From: an uncultured Ruminococcus sp.
GTDB taxonomy: Bacteria > Bacillota > Clostridia > Oscillospirales > Ruminococcaceae
Direction of reading: 5' to 3'
NCBI GenBank assembly: GCA_902788785.1
Contig: CADALT010000017.1
Location: forward strand, 1 to 54,929
Length of the DNA: 54,929 nucleotides
Within the stretch, counting starts at the first letter, position 1; each line of letters opens with the position of its first letter. The notes under the pieces were generated by a model. It was not told the DNA's origin, searched no databases, and saw nothing but the letters and a program-made list of their open reading frames with translations. The position numbers and the translations under genes are program-made. Shown piece by piece: positions 42,762-51,491 of the stretch.

Positions 42762-45338
42762 TCAGAATGCAGCCCATCTCTGGACAAATACCGAAGGATC
42801 ATGCGCATTATTCATGACCATGACCTCATCTGTGCGCTGCTGCACGGTAAGCTGTTCCGTTTGCGCCTGCGAAGAAGTTTCCTCCCCCTCAGGCACGTAA
42901 CTTTCCGCCAACTTATCTGCCGCCTCCACGATAGAGTTTTCTTCAACTATCATTGAGCTGTCAGCTGCGGGTGTCACTGTAACGTTCTCAGCAGCCGATG
43001 AAGAGCTGTTCTCTGTCATCGAGCTTGATGTGACCACTGCGTAATTCTCCTTCAGCGGTGAAGCTATGGCGATCTGCTCATTGCGCTGTTCGGTGACGGT
43101 CGCACCGTCTGTCAGGCTTATATCGAAGTTGAACTCCTTGAAGCCGTAGAACTGTCCGCAGCCGGATACAACTGCCGCAGCCTTGCCTGCTGCAAAGTTA
43201 TTATAGAACTTGACCTTATAATCAATATCCTTGATAAGCTCGCAGCCATCGAGATATACCTTGAAATCGGGCTCGATATATCTGCCGCTGTATTTATATA
43301 CAGGTATTATATCCGAGGTACAGCCGCTCAGGGAAGCTTTTGTCCTGACAGCCATAGGCTGCGAGACGCTTTCTGTTACACCGTTATCAGTCTTGAGTAT
43401 CGCATCGACCCTGTATTCGTATCTGGTATTTGAAGGCAGTCCGTCGTCACTGAAACTTGCAGTGCCTACCACAGCGACTTCCTTGAACTCACCGCCTGAA
43501 GAAAGCGCTCTTCTCTTTACGGAATAACCATCGGAGTTGCCCTCACTTGTCCACGAGAGCTGTATATGGTCGCCATATACACCATCAGCGATTATCTGCG
43601 AAACAGGTCTTGCATAAACATTTCCCATATAGTTTGAACCGCTATCGGAGAATTTATTATCCGATACATAAGCATCAGCATCTTCCGCTGCGTTTATGCA
43701 GGCGGTCTTACAGCCTGTAAAAGTATTGCTCTTTACGTTTATGCCGCTGACACCTGTAAGCATAACACCGCAGTCCTCACTGCCCTCGATGGTATTGTTT
43801 TCTATCTCAGCCTTTGCACCGTCAGAAACGGTTATGCCGTTCTCGAAGGAATTGGTGAGCTTATTGCCCTTGATGGTCAGTGCCGCATTGTTCTCGGCTC
43901 TTATACCGCTGGCCGAACTGTTCATGCAGATGTTGTCAGCCACCAGTCCGTCTGTACCGCCCAGCACGCTGACCGAATCGCCCTGACTTCCCATCAGGTT
44001 ATTGTTCTTCACGGTAACGCCCTGAGAATACTTGACGTTCACGAGATTTGAGTCATAAGTCTCCGTATCGGAAGGACAGCCTATGGTATTTGAACTTACC
44101 AGCACACCGGTCGTATCGTTCATCGTTATGCCGATACCTGCGGTGGTGATATTGTTCTGTTCAATGAGTACGCCCTCGACCTTATAATCGTGGTCGGGAA
44201 AAAGTCCGTCCTGCACCAGTCTGCCGTAAAGGCTTATACCGTAGGGCTTGGGGCACTCGGAAGTGATGAAAGTGCTGATAGTATTGCCCCTTATGACCAT
44301 ATCGGAAAAATCGTTTATCCTGTCATATATCCCGTCAAAGCCATCCACGGGGACATTATAGCCCGAGCTTTCCAGACTTGTCATATTCTTGAAAGTTATA
44401 CCGCTGCCCACATTGGTAAGAATATTGTTCTCTATGGTACAGCAGCGGTAATTCTCCATGATTATCGCCACATCATAGATATTATTGAAGGTATTATCGG
44501 TTATGGAGAAATTTGTATAGTACTGTCCCACCGTTGCGGAATGGGAACCTATACCTCTCATAGTATCATAGAAATTATTGTTGCGTATTATAACATTATC
44601 ACAGGAAGTATCATCAAAGGGCTCAAAACCTTCAAAGAGGTTCTCGTTATTGAGCATATCGAACTGTATCGCCTCTTTGTGCTTAGCACCCCTGAACTCA
44701 TGGAACTTGCAGCCCTCTATGGTGACATTGCGTATACCGCCAAGTTCGAGATGGTGACAGTTGTAATTGTCCTTAAAATCAACATTCCTGATCCAAAGGT
44801 CATGCAGATGTCCCATACGGATATGAGAGAATGTGTACACATCATCGTTGGTATTGCCGTCAAGGCAGCCGCCCTCGATAACGATATTCCTAGAGGCATC
44901 AAAGCCGCCGTCATCATTATCCATATAGTTCATTATCATGCAGCCTTTTTTATAGTCTCTGCGGAGCGTAGCACCCTCCATATACAGCCATGTATTGGAG
45001 TGGATATACAAACATCCGCTTATGCTGTATGTGCCGCTTGGTATGATGACCTTGACCTGCACATCATCATTGGCGTGTTCGCCTGCATAATCAAGGGCTT
45101 TCTGGATCGCTTTTCTCGAATCCTTCTTGCCCGTGGGATCGGCACCCAGGTCTGCCACATTCACAGCAAGTGCTGACTTATATCCGCTTATGCTTGCACC
45201 TGTTGCATAAGCGCCTGATACGCTGCCATAATCATAAGCCTTGCATTCCAATAAAAAACGCCCCGACGAAAGCAAGACCGCAGCAAAAAATGCAGCAGCC
45301 GCCTTTGACAGGGCAGATCTCATCTTTACAGATATCAC
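42762..45338 (-). CDS. Secreted right-handed beta-helix protein with fibronectin-type module
   Basis: The 858-aa product has a Sec-type signal peptide (basic start, Ala-rich core). An N-terminal segment (DLGADPTGKKDSRKAIQKAL) typical of pectin-active and related beta-helix proteins follows, then many short parallel beta-helix repeats (NVTIEGC, NNNFYDT, ENNIL, GNTIS and similar) to about residue 590. A fibronectin type III-like domain follows (about 595-690), then a beta-rich domain and a Ser/Glu-rich tail. It may bind or cleave plant polysaccharide, but no catalytic triad is evident. The start is GTG 45338 with GAGG upstream. ATG 45323 is an alternative. No dockerin is present. Confidence 0.75.
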   Translation of the reverse strand: MISVKMRSALSKAAAAFFAAVLLSSGRFLLECKAYDYGSVSGAYATGASISGYKSALAVNVADLGADPTGKKDSRKAIQKALDYAGEHANDDVQVKVIIPSGTYSISGCLYIHSNTWLYMEGATLRRDYKKGCMIMNYMDNDDGGFDASRNIVIEGGCLDGNTNDDVYTFSHIRMGHLHDLWIRNVDFKDNYNCHHLELGGIRNVTIEGCKFHEFRGAKHKEAIQFDMLNNENLFEGFEPFDDTSCDNVIIRNNNFYDTMRGIGSHSATVGQYYTNFSITDNTFNNIYDVAIIMENYRCCTIENNILTNVGSGITFKNMTSLESSGYNVPVDGFDGIYDRINDFSDMVIRGNTISTFITSECPKPYGISLYGRLVQDGLFPDHDYKVEGVLIEQNNITTAGIGITMNDTTGVLVSSNTIGCPSDTETYDSNLVNVKYSQGVTVKNNNLMGSQGDSVSVLGGTDGLVADNICMNSSASGIRAENNAALTIKGNKLTNSFENGITVSDGAKAEIENNTIEGSEDCGVMLTGVSGINVKSNTFTGCKTACINAAEDADAYVSDNKFSDSGSNYMGNVYARPVSQIIADGVYGDHIQLSWTSEGNSDGYSVKRRALSSGGEFKEVAVVGTASFSDDGLPSNTRYEYRVDAILKTDNGVTESVSQPMAVRTKASLSGCTSDIIPVYKYSGRYIEPDFKVYLDGCELIKDIDYKVKFYNNFAAGKAAAVVSGCGQFYGFKEFNFDISLTDGATVTEQRNEQIAIASPLKENYAVVTSSSMTENSSSSAAENVTVTPAADSSMIVEENSIVEAADKLAESYVPEGEETSSQAQTEQLTVQQRTDEVMVMNNAHDPSVFVQRWAAF

Positions 45339-45444
45339 TAAGCCTCTATCCTTTCGCTTATCTTCTCCAATTATTATACCACAGTTCCGGGAGGATTTTT
45401 TGTTTTTTATGCCCGAATACCATGAAAAATTTTTACACAAAAAT

Positions 45445-45473
45445 ATTATAACATCTAACATCGGATTTGTCAA
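45445..45473 (-). promoter_or_regulatory. Promoter of the beta-helix gene
   Basis: On the minus strand TTGACA and TATAAT are 17 bp apart. Confidence 0.85.
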
Positions 45474-45504
45474 GCCCGAAAGCGCCAAAAACCGACCATT
45501 TATT

Positions 45505-45981
45505 TCAAAGCGGACATTCGATGGTAAGCATTTTCAATGAAAAGCCGTTTTTCTCATAAAATCGCATACCGTCCTCGTTCTGCGGAAAGACCTGCGTTCT
45601 CAGAAATTCGGCACCATTAGCTTTTGCATATTCTTTAACGGCTGACATTAGTCTGCTGCCGACACCTTTGCTTCGGTATGCCTTTGTTACGACCATATCC
45701 TGTATATAGATATTTATCTGAGGTCTTAAACAGGGTATGTCTTTGGCTTTCAACAAAACAATATGCACAAAGCCAACCATATCTCCATTTTCTTCTGCGA
45801 CGAACAAAGCCTGCGCATCATCTTCAAACATACCATTATTTAAACGTGACGAACCATCGCTCATCACAAAATGCTCGGGCTGATAATGCACTGCATCTTT
45901 TTCAAGCTCGGTGTAGAGCTTTGCAAGACTTTCGGCATCAGCTTTTACAGCCCTGCGGATCAAAACACTGCATTTTTCCAT
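45505..45981 (-). CDS. GNAT-family N-acetyltransferase
   Basis: The 158-aa enzyme has the acetyl-CoA binding motif YRSKGVGSRL near residue 102, a preceding strand (IYIQDMVV), and the C-terminal FYEKNGF segment. It transfers an acetyl group to an unknown amine. ATG 45981 has GGGAGG upstream. Confidence 0.88.
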   Translation of the reverse strand: MEKCSVLIRRAVKADAESLAKLYTELEKDAVHYQPEHFVMSDGSSRLNNGMFEDDAQALFVAEENGDMVGFVHIVLLKAKDIPCLRPQINIYIQDMVVTKAYRSKGVGSRLMSAVKEYAKANGAEFLRTQVFPQNEDGMRFYEKNGFSLKMLTIECPL

Positions 45982-46013
45982 AAGACTTACCCTCCCAGCC
46001 TAAATATAGTAAT

Positions 46014-46042
46014 ATTATAAAACTTTTTAATTATATTGTCAA
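46014..46042 (-). promoter_or_regulatory. Promoter of the GNAT gene
   Basis: On the minus strand TTGACA and TATAAT are 17 bp apart: consensus. Confidence 0.85.
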
Positions 46043-46162
46043 TATTTCTCCGTCATTTTAGTAAAACTGCCTGATAACGTGGTAAACTTTTGTTAAATGC
46101 GTGTAATGCCCGTGACGGTATACCCAATATGTAAAAAATCTAAAGTTTTTTTGGAAAAACAC

Positions 46163-46191
46163 TTGAAATATCGTTGGAAATAGTGTATAAT
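46163..46191 (+). promoter_or_regulatory. Promoter of the GAPDH gene
   Basis: TTGAAA and TATAAT are spaced by 17 bp, 35 bp before the ATG, with an AGGAGG ribosome binding site. Confidence 0.85.
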
Positions 46192-46225
46192 AGATACAGA
46201 AATTTTTTCTAGGAGGTACAATACA

Positions 46226-47203
46226 ATGGCAAATGTAAAAGTTGCAATTAATGGTTTTGGTCGTATCGGCCGTCTGGCTTTCAGACAGATGTTCGTGCTG
46301 AAGTTCGATACTGCTCAGGGCGGTTACTGCGGAAGGATCGGCGAGAACACTCACACTGTTTCTGCTGATGACGAGGCTAACACAATCACAGTTGACGGCA
46401 AGACTCTGCAGATCTATGCAAAGGCTAACGCAGCTGAGCTTCCTTGGGGCGACCTGGGTGTTGACGTAGTTCTGGAGTGCACAGGTTTCTACTGCTCTAA
46501 GGCTAAGAGCCAGGCTCACATCGATGCCGGCGCTAAGAAGGTAGTTATCTCTGCTCCTGCAGGCAACGATCTTCCTACTATCGTATTCTCTGTTAACGAG
46601 AAGACACTGACTAAGGATGACAAGATCATTTCTGCTGCATCCTGCACAACTAACTGCCTCGCTCCTATGGCTAAGGCTCTGAACGACTATGCTCCTATCC
46701 AGAGCGGTATCATGAGCACTATCCACGCTTACACAGGCGATCAGATGATCCTCGATGGTCCTCACAGAAAGGGCGACATGAGAAGAGCTAGAGCAGGTGC
46801 TGCTAACATCGTTCCTAACAGCACAGGTGCTGCTAAGGCTATCGGTCTGGTTATCCCTGAGCTGAACGGCAAGCTGATCGGTTCTGCACAGAGAGTTCCT
46901 GTTCCTACAGGTTCTACAACTATCCTGACAGCAGTTGTTAAGAAGGCTGATGTTACAGTTGACGGTATCAACGCTGCTATGAAGGCTGCTGCTTCTGAGT
47001 CCTTCGGCTACAACACAGATCCTATCGTTTCTTCCGACGTTATCGGTATGAGATATGGTTCTCTGTTCGATGCTACTCAGACAATGGTTTCCAAGATCGC
47101 TGACGACCTCTTCGAGGTACAGGTTGTTTCTTGGTACGACAATGAGAATTCTTACACATCTCAGATGGTAAGAACTATCAAGTACTTCGCAGAGCTGGGC
47201 TAA
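46226..47203 (+). CDS. gap: Glyceraldehyde-3-phosphate dehydrogenase with N-terminal deletion
   Basis: This 325-aa protein belongs to the glycolytic GAPDH family. The N-terminal GFGRIGR, catalytic SCTTNC (Cys140), the HAYTGDQ segment with catalytic His, and WYDNE near the end are all present. After FRQMF (residue 23) the sequence jumps to [10 protein letters not shown]. In typical members about 22 more residues lie here, including the second strand of the Rossmann fold and the VNDL Asp that binds the NAD ribose. The deletion is in frame, and the remaining gene has the strong codon bias of a highly expressed gene. It could be an impaired copy, a paralogue, or an assembly error. A strong promoter, a consensus ribosome site and a strong terminator frame it. 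Confidence 0.9.
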   Translation: MANVKVAINGFGRIGRLAFRQMFVLKFDTAQGGYCGRIGENTHTVSADDEANTITVDGKTLQIYAKANAAELPWGDLGVDVVLECTGFYCSKAKSQAHIDAGAKKVVISAPAGNDLPTIVFSVNEKTLTKDDKIISAASCTTNCLAPMAKALNDYAPIQSGIMSTIHAYTGDQMILDGPHRKGDMRRARAGAANIVPNSTGAAKAIGLVIPELNGKLIGSAQRVPVPTGSTTILTAVVKKADVTVDGINAAMKAAASESFGYNTDPIVSSDVIGMRYGSLFDATQTMVSKIADDLFEVQVVSWYDNENSYTSQMVRTIKYFAELG

Positions 47204-47231
47204 TCCATTACTGCAACTTAATAGTGAACTT

Positions 47232-47264
47232 AAAGCTGTGCAGATCATTCTGCACAGCTTTTTT
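47232..47264 (+). terminator. Terminator of the GAPDH gene
   Basis: A perfect 13-bp stem (AAAGCTGTGCAGA with TCTGCACAGCTTT) is followed by a run of T. Confidence 0.9.
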
Positions 47265-47268
47265 GTGT

Positions 47269-48054
47269 TTATAGCGCCACATCAAGGCTCATCATCAATA
47301 TAAACCCGACCATAACACAGATAGTGCCCGCACGGGAATCTTCAAGATGTGCCTCGGGGATAAGTTCATCTGCCACCACGTAAAGCATCGCACCTGCCGC
47401 AAAAGCCAGCATCCATGGAAGTATAGCCTCAACTGTGCCGGCTATGAGCACAGTTATCAGTCCGAATATCGGTTCAACGATACCCGATGCCATGCCTGCC
47501 AGAAAAGACTTGCCTCTGCCAATGCCCGATTGTCTCAGCGGTATCGAGATAGCTGCGCCCTCGGGAAAATTCTGTATACCCATGCCCACTGCAAGCGCTA
47601 CTGCCGCCGCAAACATCGCAGGCTCGCCCGTATTGGCTGCCACCGCAAAGGCAAGGCCCACCGCCATTCCCTCGGGTATGTTATGCAGGGTTATGGCAAA
47701 TATCAGCATGGCTGTGTGTCCGAGCCCTCGTTTTACACCCTCGGCTCTGTCGGGCTCGGGATGAAAAAACGGCAGCAATTTATCAAGTCCCATGAGAAAT
47801 GCCACGCCCAGTGCAAACCCTCCTGCCGCAGGTATCCAGCCGCTTTTGCCCAGTTTCTCGCTTTCTTCTATCGCAGGTATGAGCAAGCTCCACACCGATG
47901 CCGCTATCATTACGCCTGCGGCAAATCCAAGAAAAGCCTTCTGCGCCTTTTCACTGAATTCGTCCTTCACCATGAACAGCACCACCGCCGCCCCCAGTGC
48001 CGTCATCAAAAAAGTAAAGCCTGTTCCGCAGGCAGTCCATATCAATCCCGTCAT
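47269..48054 (-). CDS. ZIP-family metal transporter
   Basis: The 261-aa product has eight predicted membrane helices. The metal-binding motifs of the family are visible in helices 4 and 5: HNIPEG and QNFPEG. A variable loop rich in Glu/His-type residues lies after the third helix. It moves zinc or another divalent cation across the membrane. ATG 48054 has GGAGGG upstream. Confidence 0.9.
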   Translation of the reverse strand: MTGLIWTACGTGFTFLMTALGAAVVLFMVKDEFSEKAQKAFLGFAAGVMIAASVWSLLIPAIEESEKLGKSGWIPAAGGFALGVAFLMGLDKLLPFFHPEPDRAEGVKRGLGHTAMLIFAITLHNIPEGMAVGLAFAVAANTGEPAMFAAAVALAVGMGIQNFPEGAAISIPLRQSGIGRGKSFLAGMASGIVEPIFGLITVLIAGTVEAILPWMLAFAAGAMLYVVADELIPEAHLEDSRAGTICVMVGFILMMSLDVAL

Positions 48055-48112
48055 AGCAATGACCCTCCTGTTTTTATTTCATACTATGCAGAGGGGGCTT
48101 GTTTTGTCAAAA

Positions 48113-48145
48113 AAAGCGGCACAGCCTTGTTAGCTGTACCGCTTT
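48113..48145 (-). terminator. Terminator of the 283-aa membrane protein gene
   Basis: The stem AAAGCGGCACAGC/GCTGTACCGCTTT (one wobble) is followed by seven T on the minus strand. Confidence 0.9.
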
Positions 48146-48161
48146 GTATGCATTATTCAGT

Positions 48162-49013
48162 TTAGCTGATACCCAGGAATTCCAATCTGTTCTTCTTAGG
48201 CATTACTGTTACCGAGGTCTTCTTCAGTTCGCTCTCGGGAGTCAGTCTGTACAGTACCACCAGCTTGCCGTCCTCTTCAGTCCAGCCCACATCAGGAACT
48301 ATACCACGCACGCCCTTGTTAGAGATGGTCTTCTGTATACCCTTCTCTTTCAGAGTGAAGAACTTGAGCTTGATATCGTTGCCGTAAGGTACAACGCAGA
48401 TGTTTACTGCACCCTTATCACTGTTCTGCACATCGTAAATGATAATTCTGTACTTACCATCAGGTGAAAGTGCGTTTTCATCCTTTGTGACATCGCATAT
48501 CTTAGTGTACTGTGACTTATAGAAGTCAAATACATCGGTGTCTCTGTCCATATCAGCATCAAGAACAGTCATTGTAGATGTTCCGCCGAAAAGCATATTA
48601 AATACGAAATATGCCACAAGACCAAGTACATATACCAGCAGGTATATCGTACCCATTACGACCTTGACTGTCTCGTGAGTACCTGCCGCAAAGAAGATTA
48701 TCAGTCCAACTACCAGCGGCGGCACGATAAGTATCCAGTCATACATATTGAACAATATCAGACAGAACGCCAGCAACAGCATCAGCACGCTTATGATCTT
48801 CGTGATCAATACATCTCTTGAATACAGCATCAGTACCAGGAAGATAACGCTCGCCGCAACGTAAACCGTAAAGAACGATTGCTCTTGTCCTGCTGTGAAT
48901 TCCAGATCATAATCGAACGTCGCATAGACCATCATACCTATAACCGCAAAGTATACCAGGTTGAAGACACCGACCGCTCTTTTGACCCAGATATTGGATA
49001 AAAACTCCTTCAT
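48162..49013 (-). CDS. Hypothetical membrane protein, 283 aa
   Basis: About five hydrophobic helices fill the first 165 residues, and a C-terminal soluble domain (about 170-283) of beta-type sequence follows. No family is recognised. ATG 49013 has GGAGGAAC upstream. Two possible promoters about 140 and 240 bp upstream leave a long leader with small hairpins. Confidence 0.7.
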   Translation of the reverse strand: MKEFLSNIWVKRAVGVFNLVYFAVIGMMVYATFDYDLEFTAGQEQSFFTVYVAASVIFLVLMLYSRDVLITKIISVLMLLLAFCLILFNMYDWILIVPPLVVGLIIFFAAGTHETVKVVMGTIYLLVYVLGLVAYFVFNMLFGGTSTMTVLDADMDRDTDVFDFYKSQYTKICDVTKDENALSPDGKYRIIIYDVQNSDKGAVNICVVPYGNDIKLKFFTLKEKGIQKTISNKGVRGIVPDVGWTEEDGKLVVLYRLTPESELKKTSVTVMPKKNRLEFLGIS

Positions 49014-49350
49014 ACCCTATAGTTCCTCCTATCCGATCAAACGCTTTGATTACAGCGCTTTATATCAAATTATGGTAAGCGAAGATAACTAACGCTCACT
49101 ACGTTAACAGCAGACTTTATCCTCTTATTAAAAGTCCGCCGCATATCGGTCATACAAAACTATTTTACACTAAAACTGTCTAAAAATCAAGCAGTTTTCA
49201 AAAATTCGTATATATGCATAACCGCACCACTGCCAGTAACGAACATTGTCGCTTAACTTAATAATTATAACACTTTTCCGCTTAAAATACAAGGTCATTC
49301 CAGCTTAATTGTAACACTTCACAAAGCACATAGCTAGAATTTGGTCAATC
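49014..49350 (-). promoter_or_regulatory. Long upstream region with two promoters and leader hairpins
   Basis: On the minus strand TTGTAT (49287-49292) and TATAAT (49264-49269) are 17 bp apart. TTGATT with TAAAAT, also 17 bp apart, lies about 100 bp closer to the gene. The leader contains several small inverted repeats (ACTTT/AAAGT, TAACG/CGTTA, GCGCT/AGCG). There is no ORF, tRNA or known riboswitch that I recognise. Confidence 0.5.
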
Positions 49351-50463
49351 TCAACTATTAACTGCATCTATAAGCTCTGCAATAATGCCATTTGATACCA
49401 AATAGCCTTTTCTTGTAAGCTTCACACGGTCTTCCCCGACCTCAGCAAGCCCGTGGCTCTCAAATAATTTTGCACGTTTTAACAGACTTTCAGCCGCTTC
49501 AGGTGAATATAGCTGTGTCACTCTGTCAAGGCTTATACCTTTACTTAATCGGAGTCCCAGCAGGATATATTCCTCACCGCTGTCAACACTTTCCTCCGTG
49601 ATAATCTCGGGCTGTATCTCGCTTTCAATAAAGCGTTTCACGTCCGAGGGACAGCAATAACGCTTGCCGCCATAGAAAGAATGTGCCGATGGTCCGAAAC
49701 CCAGATACTCTTCACATTCCCAATATTTGTTATTGTGTCTTGACTGAAAGCCCTCTTTGGCGAAATTCGAGATCTCGTACTGCATGAAACCATGTGCCTC
49801 CAGCTCCTCTGCGGCTGTCAGATACAGGTCGCACATTTTATCATCATCTGCGACCTTGTTTCTCACCTCATCGCAGTCAAAAGCTGTGCCTTCCTCGATC
49901 TTCAACATATATGCCGAGATATGGTTAAGAGGCAATGCACACAAGGCATCGACCGAGCGTTTTATGCTCTCGCTGTCCTCACCGACCGAGCCCAGCATCA
50001 GATCGCCCGAAATATTCGTAAAGCCCACTTTAGCCGCAAGCTCGACAGCTTTTACAGCAGTATCCCTGTCATGGAGCCGCCCGAGAAATCTCAGCTTTTC
50101 ATCATCAGCCGACTGTATCCCGAAAGAAAGGCGGTTCACACCTGCTTGTCTGTAACCGATAAGCTTTTCCTCATCGACCGTACATGGGTTTGCCTCCAGC
50201 GTTATCTCGGCATTTTTAAGCCCGAACACTTCCCGGCACGTTTTCACTATCCGCCATATCTGCTCTGCAGCTAGCACCGAGGGCGTTCCGCCGCCGAAAT
50301 ACAGTGTATCCGCCTCAGCGCCCACATCCCTGTACCTTTCCATATTACGGCAGACTGCCTCAACATAGGCATCAGAGTTCTCTGCACTGAACGGCACAGA
50401 GTAAAAGCTGCAATAGGGGCATTTTCTCAGGCAGAAAGGAACGTGGACATAAATGCCGATCAC
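49351..50463 (-). CDS. hemW: Heme chaperone HemW (radical SAM, coproporphyrinogen oxidase-like)
   Basis: This 370-aa protein has the radical-SAM motif CLRKCPYC near residue 11, the GGGTPS segment near 58, and the later SFGIQS and HISAYML segments typical of HemW/HemN-like proteins. It probably inserts or carries heme rather than oxidising coproporphyrinogen. The start is GTG 50463, overlapping the upstream stop by four bases (GTGA). The lepA-to-hemW order is common in Firmicutes and supports the assignment. Confidence 0.9.
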   Translation of the reverse strand: MIGIYVHVPFCLRKCPYCSFYSVPFSAENSDAYVEAVCRNMERYRDVGAEADTLYFGGGTPSVLAAEQIWRIVKTCREVFGLKNAEITLEANPCTVDEEKLIGYRQAGVNRLSFGIQSADDEKLRFLGRLHDRDTAVKAVELAAKVGFTNISGDLMLGSVGEDSESIKRSVDALCALPLNHISAYMLKIEEGTAFDCDEVRNKVADDDKMCDLYLTAAEELEAHGFMQYEISNFAKEGFQSRHNNKYWECEEYLGFGPSAHSFYGGKRYCCPSDVKRFIESEIQPEIITEESVDSGEEYILLGLRLSKGISLDRVTQLYSPEAAESLLKRAKLFESHGLAEVGEDRVKLTRKGYLVSNGIIAELIDAVNS

Positions 50464-50933
50464 CTTTCGTCCTCCCCATCGCTGAATGCGTTATCTATAT
50501 ACTGACCTGCTTTTTCGCTGTTTGAGCGAAATTTTTCAATAGTCTTCCTCGCAAAAAATCTTATGACCCAGATGATATACATTATAAGCGATATCACCAG
50601 CGCATACACGATAAACACGATGGTGCCCTGCAAACCAAGTCTGAAATACACCGACCTTTTCACCAGCATTTCCATCACCGCAGGATGTATAGCCAGCGAG
50701 CACACAAAGCCCAGCACGCCGCTGTAAGCCAGTGTACAGATTATCCCGATGAAAGCTTCCTTAAAGCTCATACCCGAGAATTTTATGCCTGCGAATATGA
50801 ACCACGCTGTAAGCAGCAGCAGTCCCCCGCCTGTGGAGATATTCGCATAGACCTCATAAAGTACAGGAATCAGCACGGCACCCGTAAGTCCCAGTATGAT
50901 AGCCTGTTTCATTGATCTTCGTAGATCTGTCAT
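50460..50933 (-). CDS. Hypothetical membrane protein, 157 aa
   Basis: Four hydrophobic helices fill most of the protein, and a charged C-terminal tail follows. No family is recognised. ATG 50933 has AGAGGG upstream. It overlaps hemW by four bases and is part of the lepA operon. Confidence 0.75.
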   Translation of the reverse strand: MTDLRRSMKQAIILGLTGAVLIPVLYEVYANISTGGGLLLLTAWFIFAGIKFSGMSFKEAFIGIICTLAYSGVLGFVCSLAIHPAVMEMLVKRSVYFRLGLQGTIVFIVYALVISLIMYIIWVIRFFARKTIEKFRSNSEKAGQYIDNAFSDGEDER

Positions 50934-50991
50934 CTTATTCCCTCTTTTGCCATTTCTGTCTTGTATGTGTTAAGGCAGCGCTGAAAGTGCA

Positions 50992-51453
50992 TCATTTAAA
51001 AATATGCACGGTGCCGAAGAGATCCTTCATTCTTATGATAAGCATAGCCACCGATGCCGCACTCAGGAACACGCCTGCGATAACGCTTGCCCTGGCATTG
51101 CCGTCATAGACCTTTTTGCGTTTTTTATCCAGCATCAGCCTGCATTCTCTGCCCTCGGAATAAAGCTGCCGCTTCATTATCATTTCGCAGGGGAACACAT
51201 TGGGATATTCCTCATCGCCTATCTTATAGTTAGGTGTCTTGAAACCGAAACGCTCGTTGATGGTTATCTTTGATACTTTCCCCGTAGTGCGCTCGCATCT
51301 GAGCAGTCTTACGGCACTGAAAGCAAAGAACACAAAAAGTGTTGCCATCATAAAGAGCATCAGCAGCATCAGACCGAAAAGGATAAGCTCTGTCGATACA
51401 CCGAGTATCAGCAGCAAAACAATTATGATAAGCAGTATGATAAGTATCTCCAT
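50992..51453 (-). CDS. Hypothetical membrane protein, 153 aa
   Basis: A very hydrophobic N-terminal third (two helices) is followed by a soluble middle part and one helix near the C-terminus. No family is recognised. ATG 51453 has GGGGG upstream. It lies 38 bp after lepA. Confidence 0.75.
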   Translation of the reverse strand: MEILIILLIIIVLLLILGVSTELILFGLMLLMLFMMATLFVFFAFSAVRLLRCERTTGKVSKITINERFGFKTPNYKIGDEEYPNVFPCEMIMKRQLYSEGRECRLMLDKKRKKVYDGNARASVIAGVFLSAASVAMLIIRMKDLFGTVHIFK

Positions 51454-51491
51454 GCATATCCCCCGTTTCTGACACCGTTAAGATGTCACTG

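Noticed and set aside
44190-45176. A 328-codon open frame antisense to the beta-helix gene
   Set aside because: It has no ribosome site or domain, and the opposite strand encodes clear beta-helix repeats.
46058-47248. A 396-codon open frame antisense to the GAPDH gene
   Set aside because: The strong codon preference of gap leaves the opposite strand free of stops. The translated product is Ser/Cys/Arg-rich without domains.
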